33,761 nucleotides of DNA, taken from an uncultured Lentisphaerota bacterium. Its GTDB lineage: Bacteria > Verrucomicrobiota > Kiritimatiellia > CAIQIC01. Under the pieces are notes generated by a model that worked only from the letters and a program-made list of their open reading frames with translations, ran no database searches and was not told the origin of the DNA. Shown here one piece after another: positions 25,071 to 32,599 of the stretch. The stretch is from positions 1 through 33,761 of the forward strand of contig CAITZM010000044.1 in NCBI GenBank assembly GCA_903896925.1, given 5' to 3'. The translations under genes and the position numbers were made by a program. Position 1 is the first letter of the stretch. Each line of letters starts with the position of its first letter.

Positions 25071-26498
25071 TCACTTTGATACGCGATCGAATACCGTGCG
25101 GTGGATAGTGTAGGTGGCACTGGTGGATTTGCCAGAGAGAGATGTCCAAACCAGTTCGCCTGTATCGCGATAGTATTTCTGGTCATATCCTCTCACTCTT
25201 TCTGGGAGATCAAGGGTCTCAGAATTACGACCATCCGGATTCCAGAAGCGCGTGAAACCCCTATTGTCGCTCTTGTCGTGCTTACAGATCACCACGCCAC
25301 TGGGATCTGTTGAAAAGGAACTGCCAAAAGGAGCCGCAGGATAGTCAACCCACCGCCCGGATTCCAGACGAAAACAGTGGTTGCCGGTCGTATGACTATG
25401 GCACCAAATCATAGGTCGATCAGCTTTGTCCACGGCAATATGCACCCCAGCATCAAGCCACGCATAATTAGTAGTGTGATCACTGCTTTCGTTTATGATG
25501 ACTTCGCCCTGATGGGGACCCGCCTCGGCACGTATCGGTAATTGAATCCGCTTCCCATCCGACTTGTACACCGTCTTGCCGCCGTCATCCGAGTAGGCGT
25601 AGAGAATGTCGGTCGCATTTCCAAGGTGCTTGCCGTACGTGTTTTTGTTGAGCAGCCCCATAGCCAGGTGCATGCGATTTTTGCTGTCCCAGGCCACATC
25701 AATAATTCTTTGAGTGATTCCACCTTTGACGCTATTGGTGTCGGTCGATGTACGTGACACATTATCTTCATAAAAAAAGGAGATATAATTACTGTTTTTG
25801 GTTTTGCTGGCATGTGTGCCCAACGGACTGCCGAGCGCAGTCCATAGCTTCGTGGTTTCGTCGTAAGAACACAACGGTCCATCGCCCTGCTGGCAAGTCC
25901 AGAACAACTGGCCGTTACGAGCGCTAAAAAAGTGCGGGAAAGTAAGACTCCCGGCAATGGGGCAAGGTTGGGTGCCGGGGGACAGCGTGTTGTCTGGCAG
26001 TTTACGAGTAAAGGGCGAAATATCCTCGGGTCTGTCAGAACGCCAGTAAACGATGTGCGAGCTGTGCATGGCGCCACACACATGGATATAACCGGAGCCG
26101 TCGACTTCAATGATGTACTGGCCGTGATTATCTTCGGGTGCCTTGTAGCCTTTTTGTTTTGGGGTGGTATCTGCGACTGTGACCAGCGGCATGGTCACCG
26201 CCGCCGAACCATTGAGCGAAACTTTGGCGACCATGACTCTTTCGTCTTCCTCTCTCGCGTAAAGGGCATAAATATTTCCTTTATAAACTTTGGGTTTGCC
26301 TCCCCCCATACCGTGCCGGGTAATGGATTTCGTGGTAAAAAGCGTGCTGGTTTGGTGCGCTTGGTTCATGAGGTTGTACGGTTCGTCGGCTGGGGCTGCG
26401 AAAGCAGCCGGACTGTTCGCGAGCGCCAGTATGCCGGCCACTATGGGCGCAATGCGCGTGAGGGAGGGTCTGCGGTTTCTTTTATGTTGGTATTTCAT
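25071..26498 (-). CDS. Secreted BNR_4 family protein, putative polysaccharide lyase or binding protein
   Basis: A 475-residue exported protein. The signal peptide covers residues 1 to about 35 (RNRRPSLTRIAPIVAGILAL...AAFA). The beta-propeller begins with HGMGGGKPKVYKGNIYALY (62-80), and the core EDNHGQYIIEVDGSGYIHV followed by CGAMHSSHIVYWRSDRPEDI (122-160) matches the BNR_4 group. Ulvan lyases of that group use His residues in these two loops (family knowledge), so H125 and H145 or H148 are candidates. An Asp-box-like YSDDGGKTVY occurs later. ATG 26498 has GGGAG 7 bases upstream. The gene's G+C content is lower than its neighbours (47% in two 60-base lines I counted, against 65% in a line of the subtilase gene), which suggests acquisition. 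A plain sialidase-like binding protein is the alternative. Confidence 0.8.
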   Translation of the reverse strand: MKYQHKRNRRPSLTRIAPIVAGILALANSPAAFAAPADEPYNLMNQAHQTSTLFTTKSITRHGMGGGKPKVYKGNIYALYAREEDERVMVAKVSLNGSAAVTMPLVTVADTTPKQKGYKAPEDNHGQYIIEVDGSGYIHVCGAMHSSHIVYWRSDRPEDISPFTRKLPDNTLSPGTQPCPIAGSLTFPHFFSARNGQLFWTCQQGDGPLCSYDETTKLWTALGSPLGTHASKTKNSNYISFFYEDNVSRTSTDTNSVKGGITQRIIDVAWDSKNRMHLAMGLLNKNTYGKHLGNATDILYAYSDDGGKTVYKSDGKRIQLPIRAEAGPHQGEVIINESSDHTTNYAWLDAGVHIAVDKADRPMIWCHSHTTGNHCFRLESGRWVDYPAAPFGSSFSTDPSGVVICKHDKSDNRGFTRFWNPDGRNSETLDLPERVRGYDQKYYRDTGELVWTSLSGKSTSATYTIHRTVFDRVSK

Positions 26499-26673
26499 AT
26501 GGATTCTCCCTTTATTCGTCACTGCAAGAGCAACGAAAGCCGCGACCAGCCATGCCTCGATCATTATGTTTTTAATTTATAAAATTTCTCGTCTTCTACC
26601 ATCATAATAGCGCGGCCAGCCCGTTTTAAGACACCGTCCTGAAATGGCTCTCAGGGGCGTTTTACGGGGTCAA

Positions 26674-26696
26674 GGCCATGGGGTTGCCCCATGGTT
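26674..26696. other. Strong hairpin downstream of the hybrid kinase gene
   Basis: CCATGGGG TTG CCCCATGG (26676-26694) is a perfect 8-bp inverted repeat, extendable by wobble pairs. It lies about 50 bases past the stop of the minus-strand kinase gene and upstream of the BNR gene. There is no T-run on either side, so it is not a typical intrinsic terminator. It could be a Rho-type end or an mRNA-stabilising structure. Confidence 0.4.
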
Positions 26697-26745
26697 GCGC
26701 GCCCTCCGCCGGGCTGTGTGCGGGGTCACAGTGCGCTTCGAGGCC

Positions 26746-28545
26746 CTAGGACGGCTTGGTGCCCGCGCTATGGACACGCCTGCCCGATAATCCAGTGGGC
26801 ACAGGCGCCGCTCGTGCCACGGCGCGGATCGTCGCCAGCAGAACCTTCGCCGGACTGCTTTTGGTCAGGTAGTCCACGGCACCGGCCAGCCGCATCGACT
26901 CGGCAATCCCGCTCTCCTCAAACATGGACAGGCCGATCACGCGCACCTGCGGTAGCTCGGCATGGATCCTCTTGGTTGCCTCGACCCCGCCCATCCCCTT
27001 CATACTGACATCCATCATTACAATATCGGGCTTGAGCAGGCGGGCCTTTGCCACGGCCTCCTCGCCGCTGGACGCCAAACCCACAATCTCCATATCCTTT
27101 TCGTTGTTAAATAGCTGGGCAAAAGACTCCCTGACCACCGCATGATCATCCACCAGCAAAAGGCGGGCTTTGCGTACGGCGCGGGCGACCTTGGCGGTGG
27201 CGTGGGCTTTCGGGGCCGGTGCCGAATCCGGTTTTTTACCTGCGTCCGCCGGTAGCACGGGCACTGTCAGCGTGCAGCGGCAGCCCTGACCAGGTGCGCT
27301 CTTGACCTTCAGCTCCCCGCCCAGTATCTCCAGCCGTTCGCGGATACTTGGCAGACCGAGGCCGGTGCCTCGTTCCTTGCCGCGCTGCATGCGGGTTGCA
27401 TCAAAACCAAGTCCTTGATCGGAGATCTGGATGATGAGGCGATCGTCCTGGGACCGAACCTCGACGCTGGCGGTCTTCACCTGCGCATGCTTCACGATGT
27501 TAAGCAGCAGCTCCCTGACCGACTGAAACAACAGAATGGTCAGGCTCTCGGTATTCGGAAGGGCCGTGGCGTCGGTAGAATAATTCACCGTTAACCCGAA
27601 TTTGTCCTTCATCCACCCGGCGAGCCACTCCATCGCCGGAAGCAACCCCCGCTCCTTTAGCACCGGCGGACTGAGTTCTCCGATCAGTGTGCGCGAGCAA
27701 CTGATGGACTGCGTGATCAAATCCTCAATGGCTGCGACGGTCTGCCGCTTGGCCGTGTTGGGATCATCCAGCAAGGTTTCCAAGCGGCACCTGGCTGCGA
27801 TCAGCAGTTGTTGGAGGCTGTCGTGGAGCACGCCGGACACCCGCTGCCGTTCCCGATGCTCGGCCAGGGTCAGCGCGGAAGCCATGCCCTGAAGTTGTGT
27901 GGTCCGCGCGGCCAGATCGGCGTTGGCGTCCTGCAGTTCCGCCGTGCGTTCGGCAACTCGCCGCTCCAATTCCGCATTCGCCTGCTGGATCGTGAGAGCG
28001 GCCAGCTTGCGCTCGGTGATATCAAGCGCGTTGGTCATCAAATAGAGCGGTTGGCCGGTTGCGTCGCGGCGCAGCGTGGAATAGATATCTGTCCACACCA
28101 CCGCACCGTTCTTGTGGAGAAAACGCTTGGTGAAGCGGGCTGAATCCTGTGCTCCGGAATAGAGCGCCTTGATCTCACGCTCGGTTAATTCCACGTCCTC
28201 GGGATGTGTGACCGCCTTCCAGGTCAGTTGTTGGAGTTCCTGCGCCGTATAGCCCAGCATGTCACACAAGGCTTGGTTGGGTTGCATTCTCCCATCAGAT
28301 TGCGTGATGGATATTCCTATTAATGAATGCTCGAAGAAGTGCTTGAACTTATCCTCGCTCGATCTGAGCCTTTCCTCCGCCCGCTTGCGCTCGGTGTGGT
28401 GCCTACCGCCATTTGAAGCCACTTTCATCGAAAACAGGGTGACCTTTCTTTCCGCGGGAGAATCCTTCTCCTGAAGGACCAGGCTCCAGCAACCACATCT
28501 CGACGGCCTGACGTCACGCAGCGTCATGAGCACGTCGACCGCCAC
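26746..28545 (-). CDS. PAS / NarL-type histidine kinase / receiver hybrid
   Basis: A soluble 599-residue signalling protein. A PAS domain with its PAC part spans about residues 62-178 (EDKFKHFFEHSLIGISITQ ... LDITERK), then a coiled-coil linker, a HisKA_3 dimerisation helix with RQRVSGVLHDSLQQLL (phospho-acceptor H241), a GHKL ATPase with the N-box ELLLNIVKHA (346-355), DQGLGFD (376-382) and GTGLGLPSIRERL (393-405), and a C-terminal receiver: LLLVDDHAV (462-470), acceptor D512 in VMMDVSMKGMGG and Lys562 in YLTKSSP. The receiver is of the NarL type but has no HTH after it. The N-terminus is unclear: the frame opens at GTG 28545, with ATG 28527 and ATG 28428 as alternatives, none with a good ribosome site. 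Residues before ERKRAEERL look degraded, as if an upstream domain was lost. Confidence 0.88.
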   Translation of the reverse strand: MAVDVLMTLRDVRPSRCGCWSLVLQEKDSPAERKVTLFSMKVASNGGRHHTERKRAEERLRSSEDKFKHFFEHSLIGISITQSDGRMQPNQALCDMLGYTAQELQQLTWKAVTHPEDVELTEREIKALYSGAQDSARFTKRFLHKNGAVVWTDIYSTLRRDATGQPLYLMTNALDITERKLAALTIQQANAELERRVAERTAELQDANADLAARTTQLQGMASALTLAEHRERQRVSGVLHDSLQQLLIAARCRLETLLDDPNTAKRQTVAAIEDLITQSISCSRTLIGELSPPVLKERGLLPAMEWLAGWMKDKFGLTVNYSTDATALPNTESLTILLFQSVRELLLNIVKHAQVKTASVEVRSQDDRLIIQISDQGLGFDATRMQRGKERGTGLGLPSIRERLEILGGELKVKSAPGQGCRCTLTVPVLPADAGKKPDSAPAPKAHATAKVARAVRKARLLLVDDHAVVRESFAQLFNNEKDMEIVGLASSGEEAVAKARLLKPDIVMMDVSMKGMGGVEATKRIHAELPQVRVIGLSMFEESGIAESMRLAGAVDYLTKSSPAKVLLATIRAVARAAPVPTGLSGRRVHSAGTKPS

Positions 28546-29216
28546 ATCGGACGCTGATGAGTATAGGCGGGGTGGTGGGGGGGGCCAGCTTTTAGTTCAT
28601 GTCTTATTTTTTACCGCTTGTGGCTGCTCTACCGAACGCCGCAAGAGCCTGACCGGATATCGTAAGCACCCCGCCAGCGTTTATGCCGGATTGGGCTGGC
28701 CCGCTGGGCGATCAGGTGCGTGATTCACGCACCCCAGCCCCACCTCCCTTCGCGCGGGGCTCATGCGTGGCGTCTGCGCAGGCAAGTCGTCCGCTCAAAC
28801 CGTGATACCCCAGCGCGGGATCTTCAGCCGCTGCCGCTCCGTCTCGCCCGCGAGCAGGTTCGTCTTGCGCCACGGCTGGATATCACGCTCCGCAGTGCGC
28901 TGCAGAACCAGAAACCGTGCGCCGGTGATCCGTCGGGCGTCCATCATCCGGCAGGGTCCGGCCCGGCACGCGCCGTTGACTTTGTCTTGCCAAGCGGGGT
29001 GTCTTTCCCTAATTTTCACCCGTCGCTTTTGTGCGGTCACCAGGTGCTCGCGTGCGCCGTTTTGCGGGCACTTGGTTGCCGGGTGGCAGCGCCCGGCGGC
29101 GGTTTTCGCGGCCCGCGTTGCGCCCGGGTGTCGCGCAAGCCTGTGACAAAAGTCAGTTGGCTGCACCGCGCGGCATCACGGGATAGTAAGTAAGTCTTTA
29201 TTTTGCAGCAGTTTAA
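28546..29216. other. Gene-poor region before the tRNA, with a 19-bp palindrome
   Basis: I see no convincing gene in these 671 bases; open frames on both strands have the Arg/Pro-rich look of non-coding G+C-rich DNA. GGTGCGTGA T TCACGCACC at 28715-28733 is a perfect 9-bp inverted repeat with a one-base centre, nested in a looser GGGCTGG...CCAGCCC pair (28693-28739). A run of eight G at 28577-28584 lies just upstream of the kinase gene. The last bases before the tRNA are AT-rich (AGTAAGTAAGTCTTTATTTT) and could hold its promoter. Confidence 0.4.
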
Positions 29217-29257
29217 GCCGGCGTAGCTCAGTGGTAGAGCAGCGGTTTTGTAAACCG
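29217..29257 (+). tRNA. 5' portion of tRNA-Thr(UGU), interrupted in the anticodon stem
   Basis: GCCGGCG (acceptor), GCTC AGTGGTA GAGC (D arm) and GCGGT TTTGTAA ACCG (anticodon arm, anticodon TGT at 29249-29251) form a normal tRNA-Thr 5' half. After ACCG the sequence (GACGAGGATGCTG...) has no closing stem base, no variable loop, no T arm with TTCGA and no 3' acceptor strand. I found no matching 3' half elsewhere in the window. The break point falls where tyrosine recombinases often cross over in tRNA genes, and an excisionase-like gene follows. I read this as an insertion boundary; a group I intron with a distant 3' exon is a less likely alternative. Confidence 0.75.
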
Positions 29258-29432
29258 GACGAGGATGCTGCACAGAAACTTCACATGCGATTGTAAACTA
29301 ATGTATTACATCGCATATAACGCTCAGAAAAAGAGCGCGATTCAGGCACCAAAAGGCATCTTAAAACAGGGAAAGGAAACTTTTCACGTCCCAGTTATGT
29401 CCCAGGAAAGCTCCCTGATTTGCTAAAAGAAA

Positions 29433-29458
29433 AGGGCCGGTGAAAGCTCACCGGCCCC
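29433..29458 (-). terminator. Rho-independent terminator of the excisionase-like gene
   Basis: A 10-bp perfect stem, GGGCCGGTGA (29434-29443) and TCACCGGCCC (29448-29457), with loop AAGC. On the minus strand it is followed by TTTTCTTTTAG, a proper T-run. It starts six bases after the stop codon of the HTH gene ending at 29464, so it clearly belongs to that gene. Confidence 0.85.
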
Positions 29459-29463
29459 ACGTC

Positions 29464-29709
29464 TTACTCGCCTACGGCATTGACGCGATACCGACGTACC
29501 GCGCGTTCTAACTCGTCTCGATCAAAGAGACACACACGCCCCAACTTCGCATACGGCACCATCCGTCGCTGCATGAAGTTGGTCAGGGTTCGCTCTGCAA
29601 CACCCAGATAGCGCGCAGCCTCTCTTTTCCGCATGTACCTGCCCGGTTGCCTTTCGACCGCCGTGGTAGGAACAGCTGCACGATCATCCGCTACATAGAC
29701 CACTAACAC
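29464..29709 (-). CDS. Small HTH (excisionase-like, HTH_17) protein
   Basis: An 81-residue DNA-binding protein. The winged-helix core is MRKREAARYLGVAERTLTNF (residues 26-45) then MQRRMVPYAKLGRVCLFDRDEL, the usual excisionase/MerR-type pattern with an Arg-rich tail (ERAVRRYRV). Such proteins direct excision of integrated elements or act as small repressors. The start is uncertain: the frame opens at GTG 29709, but the family is usually 55-70 residues and ATG 29634 would give only the HTH core; neither has a clear ribosome site. It sits between the broken tRNA-Thr and the replication operon, transcribed away from the latter, with its own terminator. No integrase gene is present in the window. 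Confidence 0.75.
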   Translation of the reverse strand: MLVVYVADDRAAVPTTAVERQPGRYMRKREAARYLGVAERTLTNFMQRRMVPYAKLGRVCLFDRDELERAVRRYRVNAVGE

Positions 29710-30235
29710 CTGTTGTTGTCATAGACCTTGTCGGCCGTCGCACACGCGACAATCACCGCGGGCAGGCTGGTCTACACTGCCCGATGCGCTCACCCGTGAT
29801 CCGGCTGAGTACGCGGCCAATATACCACAGATGACAATGGTTGGAGAACGGTTTCGATGGTCGAGGTGGGATATCCGCGACGAGCATCAACAGGACTACA
29901 GCCGATCACAAATTAATTTTTGTTTTTCGTTTGACGACCCGGCGGATCGATGTAGATTGCGCGTGCTGCATCGGGTGCGAGTGGGCAGTCAATGCAGCAA
30001 AGATCATGGCAGCGAAGTGAAAATCGTAAGTCACATCCTATTCCAGCGGTAAAACCGCTGCGAGCCAGTACCTCGCGCAGGTAGTGTTTCAGAGCAAGCA
30101 TTCGGGGCCAAAGGGCCACTGTCCTAACCACTGTGCGGGCATTCCGTAAACGCCGGCGCCTAGCGACCGGTCATAGCCGAAAGGCGGCTTTATAAGCCGC
30201 AGTGGGCAGCCAGAATCAGCCCACACGAGGAAGCG
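29710..30235. promoter_or_regulatory. Control region of the replication operon with two 17-bp palindromes
   Basis: No gene seen in 526 bases. An AT-rich stretch (29909-29931) is followed by a possible promoter, TTGACG (29931-29936), 16-base spacer, TAGATT (29953-29958); this match is weak. Two perfect palindromes of identical geometry (7-bp arms, 3-base centre) follow: CAGCGGT AAA ACCGCTG at 30044-30060 and GCGGCTT TAT AAGCCGC at 30184-30200. The second ends 35 bases before the first start codon. They could be operators, initiator-binding sites or parts of an origin. Confidence 0.45.
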
Positions 30236-30361
30236 ATGAAAAAATTAGCAATTGTTACCGATGATGCGGCAGTCTCGATTCGCGGCCGGAATATCGTGAT
30301 CTCTGATGGCGACGGTGAGCATCGTTCTCATAACGTTATCGCGGAGATGCTTTGTGCCTGA
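30236..30361 (+). CDS. 41-residue leader ORF of the replication operon
   Basis: Starts with ATG 30236 preceded by GAGGAAGCG, an excellent ribosome site, and ends at TGA 30361. The product begins MKKLAIVTDDAAVSIRGRN and continues IVISDGDGEHRSHNVIAEML. Its stop overlaps the likely GTG start of the primase gene (GTGCCTGA, 30354-30361), so it probably couples translation of the primase. The pattern of short strands (xxAxVSIRGRxIVIxDGDGE then a helix-like VIAEML) is reminiscent of the N-terminal beta-hairpin of Cas1 proteins, but there is no Cas1 catalytic part downstream and no CRISPR array, so this may be chance. No function is assigned. Confidence 0.55.
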   Translation: MKKLAIVTDDAAVSIRGRNIVISDGDGEHRSHNVIAEMLCA

Positions 30362-32414
30362 GGCCGCTATTATTCGTAGCCTTCGCGAGCGGCTGCCCAC
30401 GGCAGTGTTCGCCCCGGCTCGTCGCGGCAAAGAACGGCCGTGCAATCCGCGGTGGCGTTCGCTAACGCGCGAACAGTCATCCAGTGATGACTGTCAACGC
30501 GACTTTGACGCCAACCCGGACGTCGTGCTGTTGACTGGCGACCCATCAGATGACCTACATGCGCTGGTCATCAGCGACCACGAGTTCGCTTGCCAAGTGC
30601 TGGCATTGAACCCGTCGCTGCGCGATACGGCGCAACTGCACGATGGTGAACGTGTGGTATTCCTCATGCGCATCGTTGGAGACGCGCCGACTACCACGCC
30701 CATCACGCGTTCGACAGGCGAGGTTCTCGGCTCATGGCGCGGTAACAACAGCTGCGTCCGCGTTTACTCCGAGGGGATGGACCTTGCGCTGGCGGGCATG
30801 CCTGTTGACCAGCGCTTCGCCGACATCGCCTGGCCTCCGGATGTGCTAAGCCCGCGAATACCCGGCGCGGTCGTTCCGTTCCTGCCTGCGGTTGTACCGC
30901 GGCCGGTGCTGGTGTGTAGCCCAAGGCCAGCCTCGGCGCTTGTCCCTCAAGCTGTCACCGCGGATCCCACCGAGAAGTTCGGCCAGCCGATCCATCGCAA
31001 GGCTCCACAGACCGTTGCGCTTGACGAGCATGCGTTGGCCGGCTGGTTTGCGAGCCAGCATCCGATGCTCTTCGAGCCCGGGGAAAAGAAATTCTACCTG
31101 TACAACGCCCAGAAAGGGCCCTACGAGGAGATCTCGTCGGACAACCTCAAGACAAAGATTGCTGCGTTCATTTTGGCCATGGGGCGCGAGATGAAGTTAC
31201 GCGAGCTGGAACTCCTGCGCACGAATGCGAAGCTCAATAGCATTGTTCAGCACCTTAAGGGCATCACGGAGCGACGCGGCGCCTTCGATCAGAAGGGCCC
31301 GATCAAACAGATTCACCTTAATAATGGGGTGCTGCTGCTGCAGCGCGATGGTACATCTGCGTTTGTTGCCTTTTCTCCCGAGCTGATTGCACGCGTCAGC
31401 ATCCCCGTCGACTACGATCCAACGGCGACCTGCCCGCAGTTCCAAGGAGCGCTCCTCGGGGGCATGCTCAGCGGGGAAGACAATGACGCTCTCCAAAAGT
31501 ATTTGGGCCAGGTGCTGTTCGGCGAAAATCTGATCCAACGTTTCGTCAGCATCGAAGGCAGCGGTAACGATGGCAAGTCCCAGTTGGTCGAGTGCATCTC
31601 GCCGTTCGCCGGACCAGGGCGTGTCGGACAGTTGCGCACGGCGCACCTCGGTAGCCGCTTCGAGGTCGGGCGCCTGCGCGGCTGCACCTTGGCCACGGGT
31701 ATCGATGTGCCAAGTAACTATCTCCAGCAGGAGGGTGCCCGCACGCTGAAGGCGCTGATTGGTGGTGACCGGTTCACGATTGAACTAAAGGGTTCGAATG
31801 GCAGAGCGCAGCTGCTCGGCGACCTCAATGTCGTTGTCACGGCTAACGCCCCGCTGCGCGTCACCACGGATGGCGATGAGCGCGCCTGGCTCCGTCGCCT
31901 GCTCGTTGTACGTTTCCATGGTCCGCTACCAACCCGACGCATCCCGAAGTTCGGCGAGCTGCTTTTCGAGACCGAGGGCAGTGGGATACTCAACTGGTTA
32001 CTCGAAGGCTGGCAGAAGCTGGCGAACGACATCGCGGACATCGGCGACATCCGGCTGACTCCGCTTCAGCGGCTCATCATCCAAGACCGCATCGTCTCCA
32101 CCAGCAACCTGCCTTCCTTTCTCGGACAGATGGTTGATTTTGCTGACGGTTCCGACCTGACAAGCGAGGAAATATTTGGTGCCTACGATAGCTTTTGCAG
32201 TGAGCATGGGCTGCAGAAGATGCTACGTATCGCAGTGCTGCGGCAACTGCCGGAGCTCATGTCGCAGCAGTTCTGCACCGGGCAATCGCACTCCATCCAG
32301 CGTCCGAACTGCAAGTCCTGTCGCGGCTATCGCAATGTGGGCTTCAAGCCTGCGAAGGCGCAAGCCGCAGTCGTTGACGCTTCGAAAACAAAGACCGACG
32401 GGGTGGCTGCATGA
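30354..32414 (+). CDS. Plasmid/phage-type primase-helicase (degenerate prim-pol plus D5/SF3 helicase)
   Basis: A 686-residue replication protein. The N-terminal ~115 residues resemble the bifunctional primase-polymerase fold (LTGDPSDDLHALVISDHEFA then CQVLALNPSLRDTA), but the expected catalytic DxD is VxS. After a Pro-rich linker comes a D5-like region (WFASQHPMLFEPGEKKFYLYN) and an SF3 helicase with Walker A GSGNDGKS (residues 402-409), TLATGIDVPSNYLQQEGA, ALIGGDRFTIELKGSN and an arginine-finger-type DERAWLRRLLVVRF. GTG 30354 is chosen because it overlaps the leader ORF stop, has GGAG about 8 bases upstream and starts at the conserved part; ATG 30306 is in frame but lies inside the leader ORF. 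The stop overlaps the next gene (ATGA). Confidence 0.85.
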   Translation: MPEAAIIRSLRERLPTAVFAPARRGKERPCNPRWRSLTREQSSSDDCQRDFDANPDVVLLTGDPSDDLHALVISDHEFACQVLALNPSLRDTAQLHDGERVVFLMRIVGDAPTTTPITRSTGEVLGSWRGNNSCVRVYSEGMDLALAGMPVDQRFADIAWPPDVLSPRIPGAVVPFLPAVVPRPVLVCSPRPASALVPQAVTADPTEKFGQPIHRKAPQTVALDEHALAGWFASQHPMLFEPGEKKFYLYNAQKGPYEEISSDNLKTKIAAFILAMGREMKLRELELLRTNAKLNSIVQHLKGITERRGAFDQKGPIKQIHLNNGVLLLQRDGTSAFVAFSPELIARVSIPVDYDPTATCPQFQGALLGGMLSGEDNDALQKYLGQVLFGENLIQRFVSIEGSGNDGKSQLVECISPFAGPGRVGQLRTAHLGSRFEVGRLRGCTLATGIDVPSNYLQQEGARTLKALIGGDRFTIELKGSNGRAQLLGDLNVVVTANAPLRVTTDGDERAWLRRLLVVRFHGPLPTRRIPKFGELLFETEGSGILNWLLEGWQKLANDIADIGDIRLTPLQRLIIQDRIVSTSNLPSFLGQMVDFADGSDLTSEEIFGAYDSFCSEHGLQKMLRIAVLRQLPELMSQQFCTGQSHSIQRPNCKSCRGYRNVGFKPAKAQAAVVDASKTKTDGVAA

Positions 32415-32599
32415 AGGACCGCCTGCACACCGCCACACCATTCCGACGCAGTGACCGACCGACTCCGTGGGACGTCTGGGACGCTTGGGACGCCAAGCGG
32501 TGCCTGGGCACCCTGGTTTCCAGCATTTCGACATCAGCCGGGACCGCGTCCACGGCTGCAACCACGGCGACGTTCTCCAACCTTGAGGTAATTCCATGA
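32411..32599 (+). CDS. 62-residue ORF linking primase-helicase and initiator genes
   Basis: ATG 32411 overlaps the primase stop (ATGA) and its own stop overlaps the next start (ATGA at 32596-32599), so both junctions show translational coupling. This is why I accept it despite its small size. The product has a charged N-terminal part (MKDRLHTATPFRRSDRPTPW), a DVWDAWDA motif and a Ser/Thr/Ala-rich tail with no membrane segment. I do not recognise a family. Its place in the operon suggests an accessory replication or copy-control role. Confidence 0.6.
   Translation: MKDRLHTATPFRRSDRPTPWDVWDAWDAKRCLGTLVSSISTSAGTASTAATTATFSNLEVIP

Noticed and set aside
28577..28584. A run of eight G as a phase-variation switch for the hybrid kinase.
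   Set aside because: All three frames upstream of the run on the minus strand contain stops close by, so slippage would not add or remove a meaningful N-terminus.
28720..29193. Open frames of 120-157 residues on both strands before the tRNA.
   Set aside because: The composition is Arg/Pro/His-rich, with no ribosome site and no motif; they look like non-coding DNA.
30306..30353. ATG 30306 as the primase start.
   Set aside because: It lies inside the leader ORF without a ribosome site; GTG 30354 overlaps the leader stop and begins at the conserved part.
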